Source of the DNA: Pigmentiphaga sp.
Lineage (GTDB): Bacteria > Pseudomonadota > Gammaproteobacteria > Burkholderiales > Burkholderiaceae_B
NCBI GenBank assembly: GCA_023228945.1
Contig: JALOAI010000008.1
Coordinates: 62,001-126,000, forward strand
Direction: 5' to 3'
Length of the DNA stretch: 64,000 nucleotides
Positions 38,718-46,250 of this stretch are shown one piece after another. The stretch's first letter is position 1; each line of letters starts with the position of its first letter. The translations under genes and the position numbers were made by a program. The notes below the pieces were generated by a model. That model saw nothing but the letters and a program-made list of their open reading frames with translations, did not search any database and was not told the DNA's origin.

Positions 38718-39974
38718 ATGCACCTCACCGAACTGAAAACCCAGCACGTATCGCAGTTGCTGGAGCTCGCCGCCACCCTGGACATCGAAAACGCCAACCG
38801 CCTGCGCAAGCAAGAGCTGATGTTCGCCATCATGAGACGGCGAGCCAAACAGGGCGAACAGATCTTCGGCGATGGGGTGCTCGAGGTGTTGCCGGACGGC
38901 TTTGGCTTCCTGCGCTCGCCCGAAACCTCGTATCTGGCCAGTACCGACGATATCTACATTTCGCCCTCGCAGATCCGCCGCTTCAATCTGCATACCGGCG
39001 ATTCGATCGAAGGCGAAGTGCGGGTGCCCAAGGACGGCGAGCGGTACTTCGCGCTGGTCAAGGTCGATAAGGTCAACGGCCAGGCGCCCGAGGTGGTGAA
39101 GCACCGGATCATGTTCGAGAACCTGACGCCGCTGCATCCCAACAAGCCGCTGCGCCTCGAGCGCGACATCAAGAGCGAAGAGAACTACACCGGCCGCATC
39201 CTCGATATCATCGCGCCCTTCGGCAAGGGCCAGCGCGCGCTGCTGGTGGCGCCGCCCAAGTCGGGTAAAACGGTGATGATGCAGCACATCGCGCATGCCA
39301 TCGCCACCAACCATCCCGATGCCTTCCTGATCGTGCTGCTGATCGATGAGCGTCCCGAGGAAGTCACCGAGATGCAGCGTTCGGTGCGCGGCGAAGTGGT
39401 GGCGTCCACCTTCGACGAGCCCGCCACCCGCCACGTGCAGGTGGCCGAAATGGTGATCGAAAAGGCCAAGCGCCTGGTCGAGCTCAAGCAAGACGTCGTC
39501 ATCCTGCTCGACTCCATCACCCGCCTGGCTCGTGCCTACAATACCGTTGTGCCGGCCTCGGGCAAGGTGCTCACGGGGGGCGTCGACGCCAACGCCCTGC
39601 AGCGGCCCAAGCGCTTCTTCGGCGCCGCGCGCAATCTGGAAGAAGGCGGCTCGCTCACCATCATCGGCACCGCGCTGATCGAAACCGGCAGCCGCATGGA
39701 CGAAGTCATCTACGAAGAGTTCAAGGGCACCGGCAACTCCGAAGTGCACCTCGAGCGCCGCATGGCCGAGAAGCGTATCTACCCGGCGATCAACCTCAAT
39801 AAGTCCAGCACGCGCCGCGAGGAGCTGCTCATCAAGCCCGAGCTTCTCCAGAAGATCTGGGTGCTGCGCAAGTTCCTGCACGATATGGACGAAGTCGAGG
39901 CGATGGACTTCATCCTCGACAAGATGCGCGCGACGAAGAACAACGCCGAGTTCTTCGACATGATGAAGCGCTGA
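38718..39974 (+). CDS. rho: Transcription termination factor Rho
   Basis: 418 residues. The N-terminal helical and RNA-binding CSD domain (GVLEVLPDGFGFLRSPE) is followed by Walker A APPKSGKTVM, Walker B VVILLDSITRLARAYN, the Q-loop/R-loop LTGGVDANALQRPKRFFGAAR and LIETGSRMDEVIYEEFKGTG. It is the hexameric RNA helicase that ends transcription. A CTCCGGCC/GGCCGGAG hairpin follows. Confidence 0.97.
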   Translation: MHLTELKTQHVSQLLELAATLDIENANRLRKQELMFAIMRRRAKQGEQIFGDGVLEVLPDGFGFLRSPETSYLASTDDIYISPSQIRRFNLHTGDSIEGEVRVPKDGERYFALVKVDKVNGQAPEVVKHRIMFENLTPLHPNKPLRLERDIKSEENYTGRILDIIAPFGKGQRALLVAPPKSGKTVMMQHIAHAIATNHPDAFLIVLLIDERPEEVTEMQRSVRGEVVASTFDEPATRHVQVAEMVIEKAKRLVELKQDVVILLDSITRLARAYNTVVPASGKVLTGGVDANALQRPKRFFGAARNLEEGGSLTIIGTALIETGSRMDEVIYEEFKGTGNSEVHLERRMAEKRIYPAINLNKSSTRREELLIKPELLQKIWVLRKFLHDMDEVEAMDFILDKMRATKNNAEFFDMMKR

Positions 39975-39994
39975 GCGCGAATCCAGGCGCAAGC

Positions 39995-40197
39995 CCCGCG
40001 AAGAACTCCGGCCTTTCGGCCGGAGCTTTTCCGCCACCATTTGGGGAGCCTTCGGCTCCAGCGGATTTGGCCTCGCTCACCTCGTCGTGAATGGATGAGC
40101 CTGGACAGGCAACCGTCCTAGTGGACGGGTGTCTGCCTGGCGAATCCGAGCGGCATGCAGGCCGCGAGGTGGCCGGCTTGCGCTTAGGCACGTGGTC
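39995..40197 (-). repeat. Dispersed palindromic repeat, copy 5 (most complete)
   Basis: Read on the minus strand from 40197: box A GACCACGTGCCTAAGCGCAA, palindrome GGCCACCTCGCGGCC, a hairpin around ACCGTCC, ATCCATTCACGA, box B CGAGGTGAGCGAGGCC, box C GGAGCCGAAGGCTCC, GGTGGCGGAAAA, and box D CTCCGGCC/GGCCGGAG with TTCTTC. It shows the full module order of the family. It fills the whole space between rho and the convergent hydroxylase gene. Confidence 0.8.
40006..40030 (+). terminator. Hairpin after rho (box D of repeat)
   Basis: CTCCGGCC, loop TTTC, GGCCGGAG, then CTTTT. The 8-bp GC stem with a short T-run 31 bases after the rho stop could terminate transcription. It is also the last module of the dispersed repeat, so the repeat may supply terminators. 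Confidence 0.5.
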
Positions 40198-40251
40198 GAT
40201 CATGACGGTCGAGCGACGCCTGGAATGGACCGCCTGCCAGACGGCGGCCTT

Positions 40252-41802
40252 TTATGGCCGCGTCGATCGTTGCCGATACTCGTACACGTACCGATCCGGC
40301 CGCACCAACACGGCATCGGCTCCCGCCGCCTCCAGAAGCTGCCCCAACACGTCTTCGCTGTCGCGCACTCGCGCATCGGCTGTGCCATGCGTTCCGTGGC
40401 CCGGCAGAAAATCATCGGCACGCGCCACGACGGCGATGCGGCGGGTGGGCATGCCGGGGTGCTCGGGGGGCGGCGTGGTGCCTTCCCGATACAGCCAGGC
40501 AAAGCCATCCCCCAGCGCGTTGTCCAGCAAGGTGCGTTCGCCGCCCGGCAATTCCACCAAGGGCTGCGGCCATAGCTGGCCGGGCGGGATGACCGCGGCC
40601 GGGGCGCCGCCCTTGAAATAGCCGGTGGCAAAGCGGGGCTTGGGCTTGAATTTCAGGTGCAGGATGTAGTCGCGGGCTGGCGGCAGCAGGCAGGCCAGGC
40701 GCAGCAAACCCTGGGTCAGTATCGCGCTGGCGCGCGACTTGGGCTGCATATACCAGCCGATGCGCTGCGCCATCCGGATCAACGCCCAGGCGTGTGGCTT
40801 GCGTTCCTGTTCGTAGCTGTCGAGCAGCGAGGGCGGCAGGCGGCCGTGAGCCACCGCGGCGAGTTTCCAGGCCAGGTTGGCGGCGTCGCGGATGCCGCTG
40901 TTCATGCCTTGGCCCGCAAACGGCGGCGTGAGGTGGGCCGCGTCGCCGGCCAGGAACACCCGGCCGTCTCGCCAGCGGCGGGCAATGCGGGCATGAAAGG
41001 TGTACACCACCTTGCGGGCCAGGGGCAGCCCGGCATCCGCCGGGTCGCGCTCGCGGATCCAGGCGCGCAGCGTGGCGTCTTCCAGCGCCGCCTCGGCGTT
41101 TTCGCCGGGGTGGAGCATGAATTCATAGCGCAAGCTGCCATCGGGACCAGGCAGGCGGATGGCCGGCCGCCGGGGGTCGCAGAAAGTCCGCGTGTGGCGA
41201 AAGGGCGAGGAACGCTCCAGCAGGTCGGCGATCAGCCAGCGCTCGCCGTAGGTGCTGCCCTCCAGGGGGATGGCCAATTGTTCCCGCGTGCCGCTGCGTC
41301 CGCCGTCGCAGGCGACCAGCCAGCGGCAGCGCAGGGCCAAGGTCCGCCCGCCCTGAAGAACCCGGAGCGTCACTCCTTCCGCGTCCTGCTCGAAACCGGC
41401 CACTTCGTGGTTGAAGCGTATCCGAGCCTTGGGTTTGCCGGCCAGGCCGTCGGCCAGCTGGCGTACCAGTTTCTGTTGCCGAAAGGCATTGCGCTTGAGA
41501 TAACCATGCTCGCGAGAGGGCGGATCGATGGCGGCGAACAGCCGGTTGCGCCAAGAGTAGTAATGCACGCCATAGCCCTGCGTGATGTGCGGCAGGATGG
41601 CGGGCAGCATGCCGGTGGCCTGCAGGGTGCGCAGGCTCTCGTCGTCGATGCTGACGGCGCGGGCTTCATCCACGGTGTGGGGCAGTTTTTCGAGCAGCAG
41701 GGTGGCAATGCCGGCCTGGGCCAGGAGATGGGCCAGCACGAGGCCGGTCGGGCCGGCGCCGATCACGATGACATCGGCGTCGAAGTGTGAAGACGGGGTC
41801 AT
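40252..41802 (-). CDS. FAD-dependent aromatic hydroxylase (MhpA-like)
   Basis: 516 residues. The FAD motif VIVIGAGPTGLVLAHLLAQAG, DG motif WLVACDGGRSGTRE and GD motif VFLAGDAAHLTPPFAGQGMN are all present, with DDESLRTLQATG typical of the 3-(3-hydroxyphenyl)propionate hydroxylase group. It hydroxylates a phenolic acid. The start at 41802 leaves 25 bases after the iclR stop; the frame to 41856 would overlap it. It forms an islet with iclR and an extradiol-dioxygenase-like gene. Confidence 0.85.
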   Translation of the reverse strand: MTPSSHFDADVIVIGAGPTGLVLAHLLAQAGIATLLLEKLPHTVDEARAVSIDDESLRTLQATGMLPAILPHITQGYGVHYYSWRNRLFAAIDPPSREHGYLKRNAFRQQKLVRQLADGLAGKPKARIRFNHEVAGFEQDAEGVTLRVLQGGRTLALRCRWLVACDGGRSGTREQLAIPLEGSTYGERWLIADLLERSSPFRHTRTFCDPRRPAIRLPGPDGSLRYEFMLHPGENAEAALEDATLRAWIRERDPADAGLPLARKVVYTFHARIARRWRDGRVFLAGDAAHLTPPFAGQGMNSGIRDAANLAWKLAAVAHGRLPPSLLDSYEQERKPHAWALIRMAQRIGWYMQPKSRASAILTQGLLRLACLLPPARDYILHLKFKPKPRFATGYFKGGAPAAVIPPGQLWPQPLVELPGGERTLLDNALGDGFAWLYREGTTPPPEHPGMPTRRIAVVARADDFLPGHGTHGTADARVRDSEDVLGQLLEAAGADAVLVRPDRYVYEYRQRSTRP

Positions 41803-41827
41803 GGGTGTATTGGGGTCGAGACGCAGA

Positions 41828-42598
41828 TCATGGGCCGAGGCCCGGCACCGGGCCACGCTGTGCCTCCAGCCGGCCTTCGATGCGGCGCGCGCAGCGCTGG
41901 AGCTCGGCCAGCACGGTGTTTTCGATCGGCGGGCTCAGCGAGGCCTTGGCCAACACGACACTCAGGCTGCCCAGCAAGCGGTCGCTTTGGCGCACCGGCA
42001 CGGCCATGCCCATCACGCCGGGATCCACTTCGCCACGACTGACGACATAACCCGCTTCGCGTTCGCGGGACAAAGACTCGACGAGAGCGTCGATCTCTCC
42101 GGGCAGGCCAGCCGCCACCAGGGCCGCGCGGTCGCGTCGCAGCAATTCCTGCAACCGCCGCGCCGGTAGATTGACCAGAATGGCGCGCGACGTGGCGCCG
42201 CGATACAGCGGCATCGCGCGCCCCCGCTCATAACTCAAGGCCGACGCCGCGTCTGGCGCCATCGCCTGCTGGATGCAAAGTACTCGGTCGAGATACCAGC
42301 GGCACAGCAGTACGGTGCCCCCGGTTTGGCGGGCGAGTTCCGGCAGCAGATCCCGGCTGGCGTGCAGCAGCGGGTCGGCCAGCCGGATGCGGCGGTCGAG
42401 CTCGACGATGCGCGGCCCCAGGATATAGGTGCGGCCGTCGGTGCGTTCGACCAGCCCGACCTGCGCCAATTGCTGCAAATCACGGTAGATGCTGGCCCGC
42501 GAGGCGCCCAGCAGTACCATCAATTGTTCGGGAGTGAGCGAATCGTGATGGGCGGCGAAGGCTTCGAGAATCCGGAGCAGACGGTGAGGTTGGGGCAT
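41828..42598 (-). CDS. IclR-family transcriptional regulator
   Basis: 256 residues. N-terminal winged helix (RLLRILEAFAAHHDSLTPEQ, LGASRASIYRDLQQLAQVGLV) and C-terminal effector domain (GTVLLCRWYLDRVLCIQQ, GRAMPLYRGATSRAILVNL, VMGMAVPVRQSDRLLGSLSV). It lies between the hydroxylase and the dioxygenase-like genes in the same direction and likely regulates the islet in response to an aromatic compound. Confidence 0.88.
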   Translation of the reverse strand: MPQPHRLLRILEAFAAHHDSLTPEQLMVLLGASRASIYRDLQQLAQVGLVERTDGRTYILGPRIVELDRRIRLADPLLHASRDLLPELARQTGGTVLLCRWYLDRVLCIQQAMAPDAASALSYERGRAMPLYRGATSRAILVNLPARRLQELLRRDRAALVAAGLPGEIDALVESLSREREAGYVVSRGEVDPGVMGMAVPVRQSDRLLGSLSVVLAKASLSPPIENTVLAELQRCARRIEGRLEAQRGPVPGLGP

Positions 42599-42613
42599 GG
42601 CTCGGGGCTTTTT

Positions 42614-43441
42614 TCAGCTGCGCAGGATCGCCTTGCCCCATTGATTGAGGGTCCATTCCTCGTGAGGCCACAGGCCGGTGGCGCGCCCCGGGCGGCAGAC
42701 TTCGATCTCGGCCGAGATCTCGGCCAGATTGTCATCGGGATCGCGGACCATGAAGAAAACATCGTCGCCGGGGCCATGGCGGCCTATGCCCCAGACAATG
42801 GGCGTGCGGCGCCGCCCCGTGCGGTCGGCCCAAACCTTGAGGGCATGCCAGTCGGCGGTTTCGAACGACTGGTGGTCGAAGCATGAGAACGGCGCGCGGA
42901 ATAGCGCCAGAGAGTGATGCAGCGTGTCTGTGCGCAGAAATGCGGCGGTCAGCTCGCCAGCGTCGGTTTGGACGAGATCGGACACGACGAAGCCCAGCGC
43001 GTCGCGGTAGAAGGCCAGCATGTCTTCGAGTTGTGGCGTGCGCAGGGCGAAGTGCTGGAGCACGGCCGGCGGCGCTTCGGTGGGATTGCCGCCCTGAGGC
43101 GCCGCAGCCGCGGGCGGCGCGAACCCGATACGGTTGTCGTCGGGATCGGCAAACACCAGGGTTTCGGCGGGCAGGGCAGGCAGATCGGTACTGGCGCGGG
43201 CGAGGGTTGCGGTACGCGCCTGGAACGCCTGCCAGGAGCCGCTGTCGTGCAACCGGAACAAGGCATGCCCCAGCTGGTTGGCCGGACCGGCCGAAAACCA
43301 AAGCTCGCGCCCCGGTGCGTGGCAGCGATGGTATTCGTCGTGGGTTTCAACCCGCATGTCGTAAGTGGCCTGGTAGAAGTCGGCCAAGGCTCCGGGCTGA
43401 GGACTGCTGAGATGGACGAGCCGCAATGCCGCCTGGATCAT
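42614..43441 (-). CDS. Two-domain VOC protein, extradiol dioxygenase-like
   Basis: 275 residues with two vicinal-oxygen-chelate modules (about 1-115 and 130-265). Iron ligands of type I extradiol dioxygenases are seen in the second: His in VLQHFALRT, His in DTLHHSLALF, Glu in NLAEISAEIE. WGIGRHGPGDD is typical of 2,3-dihydroxybiphenyl/catechol dioxygenases. It probably opens a catechol ring made by the adjacent hydroxylase. The gene leads the islet on the minus strand. Confidence 0.82.
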   Translation of the reverse strand: MIQAALRLVHLSSPQPGALADFYQATYDMRVETHDEYHRCHAPGRELWFSAGPANQLGHALFRLHDSGSWQAFQARTATLARASTDLPALPAETLVFADPDDNRIGFAPPAAAAPQGGNPTEAPPAVLQHFALRTPQLEDMLAFYRDALGFVVSDLVQTDAGELTAAFLRTDTLHHSLALFRAPFSCFDHQSFETADWHALKVWADRTGRRRTPIVWGIGRHGPGDDVFFMVRDPDDNLAEISAEIEVCRPGRATGLWPHEEWTLNQWGKAILRS

Positions 43442-43613
43442 GGGTAAGCCTCCGTATCACTGGCGGCACTGTGGTCTCATTTCCAGGGGGCGTCAATTCG
43501 ATATCTCACTGACTGAGACGGCGGCGCGTTTCCGGAGCTCGCCTGCCTCTCGGCACGCTTGCCTTGGAAGCCCCGGACGAGCCAAAGGCGTGGGTGAGAC
43601 CGCCGGCGGGATT

Positions 43614-44204
43614 TCAGGAGGCGTGAGGCACAACCCGGGTGCTCAGGCTATAGCCCTCGCGCGCCACGGCCTCGATATGCAGATGCATGCCGGTGCGTCG
43701 GGCTTTTTGGCGTAGCCGGCTGATGCGCATGTTGAGGGCGCGATAGCGGGCTTCATGGGTATGGGTTGGCGGGCCATCGGTTTGCAGGCCGGCGTGGCGT
43801 TCGAGATCGTCGCGTGAGACCACGCCATTGGGCCCCGCCGCCATCAGGTGGCGCAGGAGGCGATGCTCGGCGGCGCTGAGCCGGACGCTGTGCTGGTTGG
43901 GCGCCACCAGCCGGCAGGGGCGATCGATCAGCCGCCACTGATGGCTGGCGGCAGCGTCGGGCAGGTGCACGGTGAGCTGATTGAGGCACCGGGCCAGTTT
44001 GCCGGTATCGGCCGGCCGGGAATGCGGCTGGCGGGCGTCGATCACCACCAGCGCACTGGCCTGTATCTGTTCGGAATCGGGCGTGCCGCCGCCGCTGCCG
44101 AAGCCCTGGGCCCGAATGACCAGATGCGGCAATTGTATGGACAGCTTTCCGGGCAAGGCGGGGTCGTCAGTCCAGATCACGATGGGGCGGAGCGGCGCAC
44201 TCAT
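43614..44204 (-). CDS. OmpR-type winged-helix protein with degenerate receiver
   Basis: 196 residues. The C-terminal 100 form a trans_reg_C winged helix (VRLSAAEHRLLRHLMAAGPNG, VSRDDLERHA, YRALNMRISRLRQKAR, VAREGYSLS). The first 85 look like a shortened receiver: PIVIWTDD and ALVVIDAR recall the acidic pair and phosphorylation strand. No histidine kinase is nearby. It is divergent from the XRE gene. Confidence 0.7.
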   Translation of the reverse strand: MSAPLRPIVIWTDDPALPGKLSIQLPHLVIRAQGFGSGGGTPDSEQIQASALVVIDARQPHSRPADTGKLARCLNQLTVHLPDAAASHQWRLIDRPCRLVAPNQHSVRLSAAEHRLLRHLMAAGPNGVVSRDDLERHAGLQTDGPPTHTHEARYRALNMRISRLRQKARRTGMHLHIEAVAREGYSLSTRVVPHAS

Positions 44205-44253
44205 GGGCAGGCGTAAATTAGGTGGCGTGTGGGTTGTGATTCGTGACAGATTG

Positions 44254-44267
44254 ATTCACTTATGAAT
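44254..44267. promoter_or_regulatory. Inverted repeat between divergent regulators
   Basis: ATTCA-CTTA-TGAAT, in the 127-base gap between the winged-helix gene and the XRE gene. It is a candidate operator for either protein. Confidence 0.4.
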
Positions 44268-44295
44268 GATTTTTTATCCGCGTTGGCATAGAAAA

Positions 44296-44325
44296 TTGTA
44301 AGATGGTTGGCGCGCTCCGTATAGT
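44296..44325 (+). promoter_or_regulatory. Promoter of XRE regulator, probably giving a leaderless mRNA
   Basis: TTGTAA (44296-44301), an 18-base spacer and TATAGT (44320-44325). Six bases separate the -10 box from the ATG at 44332, so the expected +1 is the A of the start codon. No ribosome-binding site is present in that space. Confidence 0.55.
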
Positions 44326-44331
44326 GCCTTA

Positions 44332-44721
44332 ATGGAAAGTATTGCCGACCGACTCGATTCGCTGATGCGCAGGCATGGAGTCCGAGGCCAAAGCCACTTG
44401 GCTCGGGAATGCGGGGTAGGGCAATCGACCATCAACCGCATCCTCAAGAAAGGCGATGAATATTCGCCGTCCTGGCAAACACTACGGCGCCTTTCAAATT
44501 ATTTCAATGTTTCGATTTTGTGGCTGGCGGAAGGTACCGGCGACGACCGGCCTCAGGTATCGCCAGCCACAGCCATTGTGATGCGTGAAGCCGACGCGGC
44601 CGCCGATCCGGAGATCTACGACGCGGTCGAGCGCTTACGCCGTCTCGAACCCTCGGCAAGGGGAACGGTTCTGGACTTGTTGCGGTTGCTGGCGCCGGCG
44701 GGGCATCGCTCGGCGCCCTGA
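44332..44721 (+). CDS. XRE-family repressor-like protein
   Basis: 129 residues. The N-terminal HTH (HLARECGVGQSTINRILKKG, then SWQTLRRLSNYFNVSILWLAEG) is of the phage-repressor type. The C-terminal part (70-129) is short and lacks a LexA-like protease Ser/Lys pair. It may autoregulate and control the divergent winged-helix gene. It has no phage genes around it. Confidence 0.8.
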   Translation: MESIADRLDSLMRRHGVRGQSHLARECGVGQSTINRILKKGDEYSPSWQTLRRLSNYFNVSILWLAEGTGDDRPQVSPATAIVMREADAAADPEIYDAVERLRRLEPSARGTVLDLLRLLAPAGHRSAP

Positions 44722-44795
44722 GCCCGGCATCTGGTGCGCCGGTGCGCACGGGCCGCCACCCACCATAGCAGGTGAAGCGGCCCGCAAGCTCTTGA

Positions 44796-46250
44796 TTATT
44801 GCAGCTTCTGCCGCAGCAGTTCGTTGACCTGCTGCGGGTTGGCCTTGCCGCGGGCGGCCTTCATCACCTGGCCCACCAGGGAATTGAAGGCTTTTTCTTT
44901 GCCGGCACGGTATTCGGCCACGATGCCGGCATGCGCCGCCATGACGTCGTCGATGAGGGCGCCGATCGCGCCACTATCGGAAATCTGCTTGAGGCCCTTG
45001 GCTTCGATCACGGCATCGGCGTCGCCGCCGTGTTCGCCGGCCCACATGGCGGCGAACACGTCACGCGCCAGCTTGTTGGACACCGTGCCGTCCTGGATGC
45101 GGGCCAGCAGCTTGGCCAGGGCGGCGGCACTGACCGGGCAGGCCGTGATGTCGATCTCGTGGCGATTGAGCGCGGCGCTGACCTCGCTCATCACCCAGTT
45201 GGCGGCGATCTTGCCCTGGCCGGCCGGAAGGGTGCGGGCGACATCTTCGAAATAATCGGCCAGTGCGCGGCTGGCGATGATCTGCGAAGCATCGTAGTCG
45301 GTGATGCCGTAGTCGGCGACGAAGCGCTCGCCGCGCGCGCGCGGCAGCTCGGGCATGTCGGCGCGCACGACATCGATCCAGGACGGATCGATGACCAGCG
45401 GCGGCAAATCGGGGTCGGGGAAGTAGCGGTAATCATGCGCGTCTTCCTTGCTGCGCATGCTGCGGGTTTCGTCGCGGTCGGGGTCGTACAGCCGGGTTTC
45501 CTGTACCACGGTGCCGCCATCTTCGAGCAGCTCGATCTGGCGCCGGGCTTCGTATTGGATGGCGCGCTCGAGAAAGCGGAAGGAGTTGACGTTTTTCGTC
45601 TCGGTACGGGTGCCGAACTCGGCCTGGCCGCGTGGGCGCACCGACACATTGGCGTCGACCCGGAACGAGCCTTCTTGCATATTGCCATCGCAGATGCCCA
45701 GCCAGGTAACCAGGGTGTGCATGGCGCGGGCGTAGGCCACGGCCTCTTCGGCCGAACGCATTTCAGGCTCGGAGACGATCTCGAGCAATGGCGTGCCGGT
45801 GCGGTTGAGGTCGATGCCCGAGGCCGGTTCGCCGTGCGGCCCGGTGAAGTCGTCGTGCAGCGACTTGCCGGCGTCTTCTTCGAGGTGGGCGCGAGTGATG
45901 TTGATGGTTTTTTCGGTTTCGCCCATCCAGAAGGTGAGCGTGCCGCCTTGCACCACCGGGATCTCGAACTGGCTGATCTGGTAGTTTTTGGGCAGGTCGG
46001 GATAGAAATAGTTTTTACGGGCGAACACCGACACCGGCGCCACGGTGGCACCCACCGCCAGGCCGAAGCGGATGGCGCGCTCGACGGCCCCGCGATTGAG
46101 CACCGGCAGGGTACCGGGCAGGGCCATGTCGATGGCGCTGGCCTGCGTGTTGGGGTCGGAACCGAAGGCGGTGCTGGAACCCGAAAAGATTTTGGAGGCG
46201 GTGGAGAGCTGTGCGTGGATCTCCAGGCCGATGACGATTTCCCAATTCAT
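44796..46250 (-). CDS. gatB: Asp-tRNA(Asn)/Glu-tRNA(Gln) amidotransferase subunit B
   Basis: 484 residues, typical length. MNWEIVIGLEIHAQL, NYFYPDLPKNYQISQFE, DLNRTGTPLLEIVSEPE and DVRVDANVSVRP-like (FRVDANVSVRP) are hallmark segments; the C-terminal YqeY-like tail ends NPQQVNELLRQKL. It phosphorylates the misacylated tRNA. The start overlaps the gatA stop by one base; the open frame upstream to 46538 lies in gatA. Confidence 0.96.
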   Translation of the reverse strand: MNWEIVIGLEIHAQLSTASKIFSGSSTAFGSDPNTQASAIDMALPGTLPVLNRGAVERAIRFGLAVGATVAPVSVFARKNYFYPDLPKNYQISQFEIPVVQGGTLTFWMGETEKTINITRAHLEEDAGKSLHDDFTGPHGEPASGIDLNRTGTPLLEIVSEPEMRSAEEAVAYARAMHTLVTWLGICDGNMQEGSFRVDANVSVRPRGQAEFGTRTETKNVNSFRFLERAIQYEARRQIELLEDGGTVVQETRLYDPDRDETRSMRSKEDAHDYRYFPDPDLPPLVIDPSWIDVVRADMPELPRARGERFVADYGITDYDASQIIASRALADYFEDVARTLPAGQGKIAANWVMSEVSAALNRHEIDITACPVSAAALAKLLARIQDGTVSNKLARDVFAAMWAGEHGGDADAVIEAKGLKQISDSGAIGALIDDVMAAHAGIVAEYRAGKEKAFNSLVGQVMKAARGKANPQQVNELLRQKLQ

